Origin: Mesorhizobium sp. M1C.F.Ca.ET.210.01.1.1 | GTDB taxonomy: Bacteria; Pseudomonadota; Alphaproteobacteria; Rhizobiales; Rhizobiaceae | Reading direction: 5' to 3' | Length of the DNA stretch: 64,000 bases | Assembly (NCBI RefSeq): GCF_004791585.1 | Contig: NZ_SRUU01000026.1 | Span: 1-64,000, forward strand | Program-made: the position numbers and the translations under genes | Part shown: piece after piece, positions 8,307-16,997 of the stretch | Layout of the letters: every line of letters begins with the position of its first letter | Numbering within the stretch: position 1 is the first letter of the stretch | Notes under the pieces: generated by a model | Databases searched by the model: none | What the model was told of the DNA's origin: nothing | Seen by the model: only the letters and a program-made list of their open reading frames with translations

Positions 8307-9229
8307 CAGACGTGCCTCACCAAAGTGCGGCGGATGGCGATCAGCCCGACCGCATAGGCAATGAGCAGCACCAGAAGCAGCACCGCGACCGCCGAGGCAT
8401 AGCCCTTGTCCAGCGACTTGAAGGCGCTGACATAGATGTAGACCGGGACGGTGCTGGTCGAGCCTGCCGGCCCGCCCTCCGTCATGACGAAGATCAGGTC
8501 GGCGAAGGTGGCGATCCAGATGGTGCGCAGCATGACGGTGATGACGATGGTCGGCGCCAGGAACGGCAGCGTCACCTTGGTGAAGCGCTGCCAGGGCGAG
8601 GCGCCATCGATTGCCGCGGCCTCATGCAGCTCGGACGGGATCGACTTCAGCGCGGCGAGCAACGTGATGGCGAAGAAAGGGATGCCGAACCAGATGTTGG
8701 CGACGATCGGCCCCCACATGGCGGTGGCCGGATCGGACAGCACATTGGTCGGTTCCGCCTTCAGGCCGAGAGCATAGAGCCAGTGCGGCAGCGGCCCGAT
8801 GATCGGGTTGAACAGCCAGGCCCAGGTGAGGCCCGAGAGGAAGGACGGCACCGCCCAGGGCAGGAACACCACCGCCTGAACCACCTTGCGGCCATAGAAC
8901 GGCTTGTCGAGCAGCAGTGCCAGGCCCAGCCCAAGGAAGAACTGGAAGAACAGGCTGGCGACGGTCCACCACAGCGTGTTGACCAGAGCTTGCCCAAGCA
9001 CGGCGTCGGAGAGCATCGCCTGATACTGGCCGAGGCCGACATACTCCGACTTGAAGGCCGAGAATTTGCGGAAGGAATAGCTGATGCCGATGATCAACGG
9101 CACCAGCAGCACCACGACCAGCAGGACGATAGCCGGCGAAAGATAGAGCCATGGCTCGATCGCGGCCCTGCTCAGCCCTTTCTTTCGCGGCCGGGCGGCG
9201 GATCGGATTTCGGACACTGCGTAGGTCAT
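8306..9229 (-). CDS. Carbohydrate-type ABC permease, MalF/UgpA-like
   Basis: 307 residues, six predicted membrane segments. After a basic N-terminus (AARPRKKGLSRAAIEPWLYLSPA) the first segment follows. The EAA loop is ELHEAAAIDGASPWQRFTKV, near residue 205. It pairs with the MalG-like permease whose gene overlaps its stop. It is separated from the upstream binding-protein gene by 234 bases filled with palindromic repeats, which probably lets the binding protein be made in excess over the membrane subunits. Confidence 0.88.
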   Translation of the reverse strand: MTYAVSEIRSAARPRKKGLSRAAIEPWLYLSPAIVLLVVVLLVPLIIGISYSFRKFSAFKSEYVGLGQYQAMLSDAVLGQALVNTLWWTVASLFFQFFLGLGLALLLDKPFYGRKVVQAVVFLPWAVPSFLSGLTWAWLFNPIIGPLPHWLYALGLKAEPTNVLSDPATAMWGPIVANIWFGIPFFAITLLAALKSIPSELHEAAAIDGASPWQRFTKVTLPFLAPTIVITVMLRTIWIATFADLIFVMTEGGPAGSTSTVPVYIYVSAFKSLDKGYASAVAVLLLVLLIAYAVGLIAIRRTLVRHV

Positions 9230-9249
9230 ACGGTGCTCGCGGTGGTGGG

Positions 9250-9460
9250 TGGGTGGCGTTGGCGACAGCGTCCTTCTCCCCGTTCACGGGGAGTTGAGGA
9301 GCGGTCCGCGCAGCGGACGAAAAGCCAATTGCTTGGCTTTTCGATCCGAAAGCCGGCAGGCAGACAAGGGGCGGCGCCAGCCTGGCAGAACTCGACGCTG
9401 CCCCTCATCCGGTCCTTCGGACCACCTTCTCCCCGTGAAACGGGGCGAAGGAAAAGCCTG
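9250..9460. repeat. Palindromic (REP-like) element between binding protein and permease genes
   Basis: A series of hairpins: CTCCCCGttcaCGGGGAG near the left end, GTCCGCgcaGCGGAC, AAAAGCCAattgcTTGGCTTTT, GGTCCttcGGACC, and CCTTCTCCCCGtgaaaCGGGGCGAAGG at the right end. Related words (CCCTCATCCG, CCACCTTCTCCC) recur at 63730-63890. It lies inside the operon, after the binding-protein stop. A hairpin cluster in that place resembles the malE-malF REP of enteric bacteria, which protects upstream mRNA. Confidence 0.7.
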
Positions 9461-9463
9461 CGC

Positions 9464-10741
9464 CTACTTCTTGTTCTTGGCCAGCCAGGCCTGCTGCTCC
9501 TTCGTCAGGAACGCCGCCCATTCGTCGGCAACCTGCTTGGCCGGCTTCTGGCCGAGCAGCACTTCCTGGAAGTTCTTGATCGCCACCTGGTCGACGAAGT
9601 TGCCGAGGTTCTCCAGATGGGTCGGCGGCGTCACCATTTCATATTTGGAGCTGTCGCTGAGCTCAGTGAACCAGCCCTTGAACTGCTCGGTCTTGAAATG
9701 GGCGTCCTGGTCGGCGCCGTTGTGGATCGGGACGACACCGACTTCCTTGGCCCATTCCAGATTGTCCTTGGGCGACAGCAGCGTCGCCATCAGCTTCCAG
9801 GCTTCGTCCTTGTGCTGGGAGTTGGCGAACATCGCCCAGCCGGCATAGCCCAGCGTCGGGTAGGACTTGCCGCTCGGGCCGACCGGCAACGGCGCCACGG
9901 CGAAGTCGTCGGCGCTCATCTTGTCGGCGATGCCGAGCAACGCATCCGGATCCTGGTTGAGCATGGCGCAGGTGCCGGAATAGAAGCCGGTCACCGTTTC
10001 GTTGAAGCCCCAGCTCACGGCGTCCTTCGGCGCCAGACCTTTCTTGTACATGTCGGCCAGCATCTGCAGGCCCTTGACCGAGCCCTCGTCGTTGATGGTC
10101 GAGGTGCCGTCCTCGGTGAAGTAGCCGCCCTTGCCGTCGGCGATGTTCATGAACATGTGCATGCCGTTGAAGGCACCGGGGCCGCCGCGAAGGCAGTAGC
10201 CGTATTTGCCGGGAATGGCCGAGATCTTCTTGGAGAATTCCACGAACTCGTCGAGGGTTGCCGGCGGACGGTCGAGGCCGGCTTCCTTGAACAGCTTCTT
10301 GTTCCAGAACAGCGCGTTCACATAGTAGCCGTAGGGGATCATGAACTGAGTGTTGTTGACGGTCGAGCCGAACTGCTTGGCGCGGTCGCCAAGCGTCTTG
10401 GCGTCGTCCCACTTGGCCATGTACGGCCCGAGATCCTCGAGCTGGCCGTTGTTGGCATAGAGGCCCATCCAGCGCTCCGGCATCTCGACGACGTCGGGCG
10501 TGTCGCCAGCCTGGACCATGGTGAGGAATTTCTCGAATGCCTGGCCCCAGGGCAGCGAGACGAGCTCGACCTTGATGCCGGGATTGGCCTGCTCGAACTC
10601 GGCGATCTGCTTCTTCAGGAATTCGGTGCGCGGCGGGCTGGTGATGACCTCGACCATCTTGACGGTGGTGTCGGCCAGCGCGGCCCCGGCGGAGATCGCC
10701 AGACCGGCAACGGCGGCGAGCATGAATGTCAGTCTCTTCAT
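9464..10741 (-). CDS. Extracellular solute-binding protein of a sugar-type ABC importer (family 1)
   Basis: 425 residues from the ATG at 10741, preceded by GGGAG at good spacing. The ATG at 10837 in the same frame would bury the signal peptide and is rejected. Residues 1-23 (MKRLTFMLAAVAGLAISAGA...ALA) are a Sec signal peptide. The mature protein has the SBP_bac_1 layout: TTVKMVEVITSPPRTEFLKK, PDVVEMPERWMGLYANNG, LFWNKKLFKEAGLDRPPATLDEF and GYAGWAMFANSQHKDEAWKL. It binds the solute in the periplasm. It lies 25 bases after the PLP enzyme gene and upstream of the permeases, so all are one operon. The ligand is unknown. Confidence 0.88.
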   Translation of the reverse strand: MKRLTFMLAAVAGLAISAGAALADTTVKMVEVITSPPRTEFLKKQIAEFEQANPGIKVELVSLPWGQAFEKFLTMVQAGDTPDVVEMPERWMGLYANNGQLEDLGPYMAKWDDAKTLGDRAKQFGSTVNNTQFMIPYGYYVNALFWNKKLFKEAGLDRPPATLDEFVEFSKKISAIPGKYGYCLRGGPGAFNGMHMFMNIADGKGGYFTEDGTSTINDEGSVKGLQMLADMYKKGLAPKDAVSWGFNETVTGFYSGTCAMLNQDPDALLGIADKMSADDFAVAPLPVGPSGKSYPTLGYAGWAMFANSQHKDEAWKLMATLLSPKDNLEWAKEVGVVPIHNGADQDAHFKTEQFKGWFTELSDSSKYEMVTPPTHLENLGNFVDQVAIKNFQEVLLGQKPAKQVADEWAAFLTKEQQAWLAKNKK

Positions 10742-10766
10742 GTTCAGGACTCCCATTTTTTGAACG

Positions 10767-11969
10767 TTATTTTTTTGACTTGTCGAAGGCCTGGACGACG
10801 TCCGCCCAGAGATCCTCGACGTTTTCCAACCCGACATTGAAGCGGATGGTTCGGGGGCTGACGCCGAAGCGCGCCATCGAATTGAGACCCGGCGTCTGCT
10901 CGAGCGAGGCCTTTGCCGGCACGACCAGGCTTTCGTGGCCGCCCCAGCTGACGCCGATGCGGAACAGCTTCAGCGCATCGACGAATGCCGGGATGTCGAC
11001 ATCCTCCGTGACCTCGAAGGAGAACAGCCCGGCATAGCCGGCAAGCGTCTTCTTGCCGGGATGGTTGGAATAGGCGGGGTGGTTGACCCGCTCGACCTTG
11101 CCGTGCGCCTTGAGGCGCTCGGCAAGGGTGAGACCGCTTTTCATGTGGTGCGGCAGCCTGAGCGGCAGCGTGCGCAGCCCGCGCAGGAGCAACCAGCCCT
11201 CGAAAGGCGACAGCTTGCCGCCGAGCGAGGAATAGGTCTGCTCGTTGATGTGCTTGATGTGCGCGGCCGAGCCCGCCACCACGCCGGCGACCGTGTCGCT
11301 GTGGCCGCCGAGATATTTCGAGGCCGAATGCAGCACCAGGTCGACGCCGTGCGAGATCGGCTTCTGGAACACAGGCGTCGCCCAGGAATTGTCGATGGTG
11401 GTGACGATGCCCTGCTCCTTCGCCAGCCGCGTCAGGTGGGCGATGTCCTGCAGCTCGAACATCATCGATGTCGGGCTTTCGAGGTAAAGCAGCCTGGCGC
11501 CGGGAAGGGCCGCGGCAACCGCGTCCGGGTCGGAGCCGTCGACATAGTCGACCTTGATTTGCAAGCGCGGGAACAGCCGCTCGAACAGGCGGTAGGCGTC
11601 GCCATAGCAGTTGCGCACGGCAACGATGCGCTCGCCGGCGCCGACGAAGGCAAGCACCGTGGCGCTGATCGCCGCCATGCCGCTGGAGAAGCCGCGTGCG
11701 GCCTCGGCACCCTCCAAAGCCGCGACGCGCGCCTCGAACTCCATCACCGTCGGATTGTCGCCGCGTGAATAGATCGGCTGGCGGCGGCGGCCGGCAAAAG
11801 TGTCGGCCATGTCGGCATAGCTGTCGAAGGTGAACAGCGATGTCTGGTAGATCGGCGGCACCACGGCGCCGCCCGGGAACGGATCGTCATGGGCGAGAAG
11901 CGTCGCCGCCTCGCCGAGATAGTCGCTCGCCAAGGGAGCCGGGTCGAAGTTTGCGGGATGCTCGTTCAT
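10767..11969 (-). CDS. PLP-dependent transsulfuration-family enzyme (cystathionine beta/gamma-lyase type)
   Basis: 400 residues of the Cys/Met-metabolism fold-type I family. The cofactor lysine is Lys218 in LHSASKYLGGHSD. YSRGDNPTVMEFEARVAALEGAE and SSGMAAISATVLAF are the substrate and phosphate-binding stretches. Such enzymes make or cleave C-S bonds through cystathionine, homocysteine or cysteine conjugates. The gene overlaps its regulator by four bases (ATGA) and precedes the ABC binding-protein gene by 25 bases. It therefore probably acts on whatever the ABC system imports rather than in housekeeping methionine synthesis. Lyase, gamma-synthase and sulfhydrylase cannot be told apart here. 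Confidence 0.85.
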   Translation of the reverse strand: MNEHPANFDPAPLASDYLGEAATLLAHDDPFPGGAVVPPIYQTSLFTFDSYADMADTFAGRRRQPIYSRGDNPTVMEFEARVAALEGAEAARGFSSGMAAISATVLAFVGAGERIVAVRNCYGDAYRLFERLFPRLQIKVDYVDGSDPDAVAAALPGARLLYLESPTSMMFELQDIAHLTRLAKEQGIVTTIDNSWATPVFQKPISHGVDLVLHSASKYLGGHSDTVAGVVAGSAAHIKHINEQTYSSLGGKLSPFEGWLLLRGLRTLPLRLPHHMKSGLTLAERLKAHGKVERVNHPAYSNHPGKKTLAGYAGLFSFEVTEDVDIPAFVDALKLFRIGVSWGGHESLVVPAKASLEQTPGLNSMARFGVSPRTIRFNVGLENVEDLWADVVQAFDKSKK

Positions 11970-12697
11970 TTGCGGTCCGAAAGTTTGAGGTTGGCGGCGC
12001 CGCGCTTCAAATCGTCCTCGACGGTGGCGATGAGCTTGAGCGCCTCGGCGCGGGCTCCTTCGGGGTCGCGCGCGACGATGCGGTCGAAGATGGTGCGGTG
12101 GTAGGGGAAGCTGGCATGGCCGAAATCGCGTACGCCCAGAGGATGCTCCCAGAAGCGGTGGAACAACTCGTACATGGCGGCGATGATCTGCTCGAACAGC
12201 GGATTGCCGGAGGCGCGGAAGATCGCCTGGTGGAATTCCCAGTCCTCGTCCGACGACATGCCGTCACGGGTGCGGAAGGCCTCTTCCATCACGTTGAGCT
12301 TATGTTCGATCTCGGCGAGTTCGGCCTTCCCGGCACGAACAGCGCACAGGGCGGCCGCCTCGGCCTCCAGCGCACGACGGATTTCCAGCGTGCACATCAG
12401 GCCGGCGAAATCGTTGCCGCCTGCCAATGTCAGCGGCATGTGCAGCATGTCGGGAGAGACGGCCGCCTTGAGATAGGTGCCTGAGCCCTGCCGACGCTCG
12501 ACGAGGCCAAGCCCCTCCCAGCGCGTCAGCGCCTCGCGCACCGTGTTGCGGCTGACCTTGAGGCGTTCGGCCAGTATGCGCTCGGTCGGCAGCTTCTGGC
12601 CGGGGCCCAGCGCCTCCTGCCTGACGAAGCCCGCCAACGCCTTCAGCACCGCGTCATCGCGGGCCGTCGTCTGAATGGGCGGGAGGCTGTCTGTCAC
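11966..12697 (-). CDS. FadR-subfamily GntR transcriptional regulator
   Basis: 243 residues from a GTG at 12697. The N-terminal winged helix-turn-helix contains GQKLPTERILAERLKVSRNTVREALTRWEGLGLV. The all-helical FCD effector domain follows, with a metal-binding Asp/His set suggested by DEDWEFHQAIFRASGNP and FGHASFPYHRTIFDRI. Such proteins repress until they bind an organic acid or amino-acid-like ligand. It heads the operon with the PLP enzyme and ABC importer, overlapping the next gene by ATGA. The palindrome TGGTCCAACCA 26 bases upstream is its likely site for autoregulation. Confidence 0.88.
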   Translation of the reverse strand: MTDSLPPIQTTARDDAVLKALAGFVRQEALGPGQKLPTERILAERLKVSRNTVREALTRWEGLGLVERRQGSGTYLKAAVSPDMLHMPLTLAGGNDFAGLMCTLEIRRALEAEAAALCAVRAGKAELAEIEHKLNVMEEAFRTRDGMSSDEDWEFHQAIFRASGNPLFEQIIAAMYELFHRFWEHPLGVRDFGHASFPYHRTIFDRIVARDPEGARAEALKLIATVEDDLKRGAANLKLSDRK

Positions 12698-12722
12698 GCC
12701 GGCGGAGCCTAAAGTGGTTCAA

Positions 12723-12733
12723 TGGTCCAACCA
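12723..12733. promoter_or_regulatory. Candidate FadR-type operator TGGT-N3-ACCA
   Basis: TGGTCCAACCA is a perfect palindrome around a three-base centre and fits the FadR-subfamily consensus TNGTNNNACNA. It is 26 bases before the GTG start of the GntR regulator, in the promoter zone of the PLP-enzyme/ABC operon. Autogenous control is inferred. Confidence 0.6.
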
Positions 12734-12823
12734 ATTTCTGCACAGACCGGATGGGGAGTCAACAGCCGAAATCGAGGCAGGACCGGATGGCGCTTAAGAT
12801 GCGCCATCCCGGTCGGATCGGGC

Positions 12824-13530
12824 TCAGCCGCGGATCCGTACCGGCGTGGCGGCCGCGCGAGCCTCGCGCCAGCGAGCGAACATTTCCTCGCGAACCCGCC
12901 TCGAGGCCGAGAGCCGCTCTTTTGCCTCCGCAAGGACAGCCGGCGAAGCCTCGGCCGGTGTGCCGGAGCGGAAGGGAGGAGCCGGCGCATATTCGAGCGA
13001 GAGCTGCACGATCTCCGCTTCGGCCTGTCCGAGGAGCCTTGCGACCAGCGCAAGACCGAAATCGATGCCCGAGGTGACGCCACCGGCAGTGATCAGTTTG
13101 CCGTCCTCGACGATACGCGCATCGACAGGGATTGCGCCGAACTCTTCAAGGAAATCATGTGCATACCAGTGCGTGGTCGCCCGCTTGCCCTTGAGCAGCC
13201 CGGCCGCGCCGAGCACCAGGGCGCCGCTGCACACCGAGGTGATGTAGCGCGCCTGCGCCGCGCGCTCCCACACGAAATCGAGAACTGCCTGTCCTCGAGC
13301 AGGGCGTTGACGCCGCCTCCGCCCGGAATGCACAGCACGTCGAGAGGCGGGCAGTCGTCGAAGGTCGCCGTCGGTGTGAGGGAAAGACGCGTCGACGACA
13401 TCACCGGATTGCGATCCTTCCAGATCAATTCCACCTCGGCGCCCTTCGCCGATGACAGGACTTCGTAAGGTCCGGTGAGGTCGAGCTGCTGGACATTGGG
13501 GAACACGAGGATGCCGAAACGAAGGGTCAT
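12824..13530 (-). pseudogene. DJ-1/PfpI-family protein (isonitrile hydratase-like), frameshifted
   Basis: The start at 13530 gives MTLRFGILVFPNVQQLDLTG through GGGGVNALLEDRQ. The frame then fails near 13287, and the family sequence continues one frame away with LDFVWERAAQARYITSVCSGALVLGAAGLLKGKRATTHW to the stop at 12824. Restoring one G (CAGTT to CAGGTT) gives an intact protein of 235 residues with the nucleophile elbow SVCSGAL. So a single base is missing, either by mutation or by sequencing error. DJ-1/PfpI members next to GlxA-type regulators are often isocyanide hydratases. The divergent neighbour is also frameshifted. Confidence 0.8.
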
Positions 13531-13618
13531 GGAAATCTCCGCAGGTTGACTCCCGGCAATCTAAGGCATCATGCTTTGGCGCGATCGCCAATCACCCCTC
13601 GTTTCAGGCCAAATCGAA

Positions 13619-14564
13619 ATGCGCCGCATCGAAGTCCTTGCCTATCCCGACGTCCAGCTCCTCGATGTCAGCGGACCGCTCCAGGTTTTCGCCAGCGCCA
13701 ACGACTTCAAGACGCAGGCCGGCGAGCCGGCGGCCTATCAAGCCGTGGTTGTTGCCGCTTCCCCCAGGATCAGGACGTCGGCCGGTCTCGCGCTGGAAAC
13801 CGTGGCGCTGCCGACGCGCGGGCTTGAGATCGACACGCTGATCGTGCCTGGCGGATGGGGCGTCAACGCGGCCTGCGAGACCCCCAACTGATCCAGTGGA
13901 TCATCGGCCGCTCGCGCGAAGCCAGGCGAACAGCTTCCGTCTGCAGCGGCGCCATGCTGCTGGCGACGGCTGGCCTGCTCGACGGCCGTCGCGCGGTCAC
14001 CCATTGGGGGCGCTGCGCGGAATTCGCCCGGCGCTTTCCGGCGGTCCGCCTCGAGCCCGACCCGATCTTCATACGCGACGGCAATGTCTGGACGTCTGCC
14101 GGCGTAACGGCGGGCATCGATCTCGCCCTTTCCTTCGTCGAGGCCGACCTTGGCCGGCGCATGGCGCTCGCCGTGGCGCGCGAGTTGGTCGTCTTCCTGA
14201 AACGCCCTGGCGGCCAGGCGCAGTTCAGCCAGACCCTCAAGCTGCAGGGTGGCGACGGGCGCTTCGACAAGCTGCATGGCTGGATCCTCGAAAATCTGGC
14301 CGCCGACCTGTCGCTGGCGCAGTTGGCTGACCACGCCAATATGAGCCGCCGCAGTTTCTCGCGGCGCTATCGCGAGGCCACGGTCGCACACCCGCCCGCG
14401 CGATCGAAGAAATCCGCATCGAGGCGGCGCGGCGGATGCTGGAGCGGGGCCAGCCCGTCAACCAGACGGCCCGGCGCTGCGGCTTCGGCTCGGAAGAAAC
14501 GATGCGGCGTGGATTTCTACGCGTCCTCGGCACCAACCCGCGCGACTATCGCGAGCGTTTCTGA
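13619..14564 (+). pseudogene. GlxA-family AraC transcriptional regulator with DJ-1 domain, two frameshifts
   Basis: Three frame segments together read as one protein of about 315 residues: MRRIEVLAYPDVQLLDVSG to GGWGVNAACE (13619-13879), DPQLIQWIIGRSREARRTASVCSGAML to MSRRSFSRRYREAT (about 13879-14382), then RTPARAIEEIRIEAARRMLE and GFGSEETMRRGFLRVLG to the stop at 14562-14564. The first part is the DJ-1-like sensor, the last the AraC helix-turn-helix pair. Each break is repaired by restoring one G (GAGAC to GAGGAC near 13879, ACGGTC to ACGGGTC near 14382). As it stands, no functional regulator would be made. It is divergent from the broken DJ-1 gene. Confidence 0.82.
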
Positions 14565-14635
14565 CGAGCCTTCTCGCGCCAGCCGGCAGGACTGAACACG
14601 CTAACGCGCTGGGACTGCGAGGCCAGCAGCAGCCC

Positions 14636-15340
14636 TCACGCGCCGAGCTGGTCGGCCTGATACGCAACGACCTGCATCGTGTCCTCCGCAGGCTCATGTG
14701 GCTGGACAGCGGCGTAGCCGGCTTCGGTGAGCGCGTAGATGCCGCGCTCGGCCCGGGCGAACCAGCCATAGTAATTGTGCAGCAGGATGCTGGCCGCGCG
14801 CGGTGCGACGGCTTTCAAATCGCGCGGCCGCTTCGGGCCATCGGCCATGGCGGCGGCGCAGGCGATCGCTTCCTGCCGGTAGGCGGTCATGATCGGCTTT
14901 CGTCGCGTGCTGCCGCCGATCGACGGATCGCCCCTGCGACGGTGATGCTCCTCGACCAGGCGCGAACGCCGCCTCGGATCGCGCCGCGGCGGCACGGCGG
15001 CCGGGCTGAGCAGCAGCTCGACCTTGCCCTTTCCGTCGACCGCCAGCAGGCCGAAGCCAAGCCTGCGGCAGAGCGCGCGAAACCGGCGGTCGTGCTCGCG
15101 ACCCTTGCCGCGTGCCGACATCCTGGCGGCGAGCCAGACTTCGTCGCAGACCGCCGCGCGATCGACGCCCTGCAGGACGAGCTCGAGATTGAACTGCAGC
15201 TTCAGCTCGCAGATGACGACCACGGGCGGCTCGCCGTCGCGCAGCCCGACGATGTCGCAGCCGCTGACTTCGCCCTTGACGGTGAAATCCAGGCTCTCGA
15301 GGAACCGCTTCACCGGTGCATAGAGGGACGTTTCCTGCAT
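14636..15340 (-). CDS. DUF2161 protein, PD-(D/E)XK nuclease-like fold
   Basis: 234 residues. The N-terminal half carries CDIVGLRDG followed by ICELKLQF near residues 28-48, the Asp...Glu-X-Lys arrangement of PD-(D/E)XK enzymes. The typical family start ETSLYAPVKRFLESL precedes it. The second half contains an arginine-rich linker and a helical C-terminus (AAMADGPKRPRDLKAVAPRAA). Function within the DUF2161 family is not established; a phosphodiesterase or nuclease activity is predicted from the fold. No operon partner is apparent. Confidence 0.75.
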   Translation of the reverse strand: MQETSLYAPVKRFLESLDFTVKGEVSGCDIVGLRDGEPPVVVICELKLQFNLELVLQGVDRAAVCDEVWLAARMSARGKGREHDRRFRALCRRLGFGLLAVDGKGKVELLLSPAAVPPRRDPRRRSRLVEEHHRRRGDPSIGGSTRRKPIMTAYRQEAIACAAAMADGPKRPRDLKAVAPRAASILLHNYYGWFARAERGIYALTEAGYAAVQPHEPAEDTMQVVAYQADQLGA

Positions 15341-15469
15341 GGGAGAGGCATAGCCGATTCGTGGCCGACCGGCATGTCTTCAGGAGGCGATCCTGCCGTG
15401 GCCGCCCTCGTCTTCGACAACCGCAATTCCAGCAGCGGATGGAGCCGCTGCGCCGGATCGTTCTGCGGA

Positions 15470-15973
15470 CTATTGCCTGGCGAACTGGCCCTTATAGGTC
15501 TGGCCGGCAAGCGTATAGGTGGCGGCCAGCGTTCCGTCGGGGAGCATCGCAAAGGTGATGTCGGCGCCATTCGGGAGACGCCCGAGCTTCAAGGTGTTGC
15601 CGACGATCCTGCCGGAGCCGTCGGCCACTCCCGGCTTGTTGTCGGCCACGTCTCCCCACGCATAGCTGACCGTCACCTGCCCGCCGGAAGATACCGTCAG
15701 CACGGCCAGCTTGCCTTCATACATGCCGTCCAGCTGGCCGGCCCATATGCCTGAAAATGCGGCATACCTGGCCGGAACGCCCTTGCCGGGCGGAACGATC
15801 GCCACGGATCGGTCCAACACCGCAGAGCCCGGGAGCGCAGGCGCCGCAACAGCAGCAGCCAAGGCGGGTTGGGGCGGAGGCGGAGGAGGAGGCGGCGCGT
15901 CGGAAGCCGACTGGCAGGCGACAAGAGCGAATGCCGCGCAACCGAGGATCAGAGAAAGACGAATTTTCGGCAT
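15470..15973 (-). CDS. Small lipoprotein with proline tract
   Basis: 167 residues. The lipobox LVAC at residues 17-20 after a hydrophobic leader (MPKIRLSLILGCAAFA) marks it as a lipoprotein. A run of eight prolines and an Ala-rich linker follow. The C-terminal domain (AAFSGIWAGQLDGMYEGKLAVLTV, AVSYAWGD-like strands, ATYTLAGQTYKGQF) looks like a small beta barrel. I do not recognise the family. It lies between DUF2161 and tRNA-Ala, all on the minus strand. Confidence 0.7.
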   Translation of the reverse strand: MPKIRLSLILGCAAFALVACQSASDAPPPPPPPPQPALAAAVAAPALPGSAVLDRSVAIVPPGKGVPARYAAFSGIWAGQLDGMYEGKLAVLTVSSGGQVTVSYAWGDVADNKPGVADGSGRIVGNTLKLGRLPNGADITFAMLPDGTLAATYTLAGQTYKGQFARQ

Positions 15974-16157
15974 TTTCAGCGATCAGCCCCGATTCTTTGC
16001 GAGAAGTCCTAGCACGAATTCAGAAGCTTAGCAGGGACTTCCCCGGGCGCCGGATTCAGGCGCCTTGAATCTCTCGTCCCAGGCTTCGCGGAAAGCAAAT
16101 GGGAAAAGGCGCAGCTATTTCTCGCGCTTATAGCGTCGTTGTCGGAGAAGGACTGTT

Positions 16158-16233
<76 letters not shown>

Positions 16234-16407
16234 ACTCCCGGCAGTCAGCCGGCGCCGTTTCCGGCGAAGAGATCCGGCGCGGTGGGAACCTGCGCCGTTG
16301 TTTAGTGCTGGCGGCTTCTAGCGCCGCATTCGGTCAAGATCAAGCCTTCAACGCCGCTTTTTCGTCACAGGCCAAAATGGCCGGCAAACGATCGCGAAAA
16401 GGCGAAA

Positions 16408-16803
16408 TCAGACCTCGTCCTCGTCGTCGCCGACGCCGATCATGTCGGAGACGTCGTCGTCCTCTTCCTCCTCGTCGGCAAGGAAGGTGTCGTCGTCATC
16501 TTCGCCGAGATCGACATCATCCTCGTCGTCGCCCAGATCGGGCAGATCGTCGCCGCCGCCCTTGGTCTCCTCGTCCGCATCCTCGAGCGAGACGATTTCG
16601 GCGCCTTCTTCTTCCTCGGCGTCGATTTCCTTGTCGGCGACGTCCTCGTCGTCCTCGATCGCGGAAATCTTGCCTTCCTCGAAATAGGAACGCGGATAGC
16701 TCTTGCCGGTATAGGGCGAGACGATCGGATCCTTGTTTAGGTCGTAGAATTTCCGACCCGTTTCGGGGTCGACACGCTTTGTGCCAAGTTCAGCTTTTGC
16801 CAC
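16408..16803 (-). CDS. TIGR02300-family acidic protein
   Basis: 131 residues from a GTG at 16803 with GAGG nine bases before it. Other members start MAKAELGTKR, and here the same sequence begins at that GTG. Residues 1-45 (KRVDPETGRKFYDLNKDPIVSPYTGKSYP in two blocks) are the conserved core. The rest is a long Asp/Glu run with hardly any basic residues. Its function is unknown; similar genes in Rhizobiales lie divergent from aroA, as here. The acidic tail suggests binding to a basic partner or cation. Confidence 0.85.
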   Translation of the reverse strand: MAKAELGTKRVDPETGRKFYDLNKDPIVSPYTGKSYPRSYFEEGKISAIEDDEDVADKEIDAEEEEGAEIVSLEDADEETKGGGDDLPDLGDDEDDVDLGEDDDDTFLADEEEEDDDVSDMIGVGDDEDEV

Positions 16804-16997
16804 GTCAGGCCTCGTCAAAAAAAGAATGGTCCCCATAACCGCAGTTTTCCGCGCTGTCAAAGCCAAAAGACATGTCCTGAGAACGTGCTTTTCAAAGGCC
16901 CGCGCGAGGGGATGACCGTTGCCGCGCGCCGTGATACGAGACCGCCGCAACGTGACGAACCGAGCCGGCCCGGCCGGCGTTTCATTTGGACGACAAG

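Noticed and set aside
8246..10840. 864-codon plus-strand open frame
   Set aside because: Antisense to the ABC permease and binding-protein genes with clear EAA loops and a signal peptide; low-complexity composition of a shadow frame.
13855..14595. A novel 246-residue protein in one frame
   Set aside because: Its first and last parts do not match any frame-consistent protein, while GlxA-family sequence runs through three frames; it is a frameshifted regulator.
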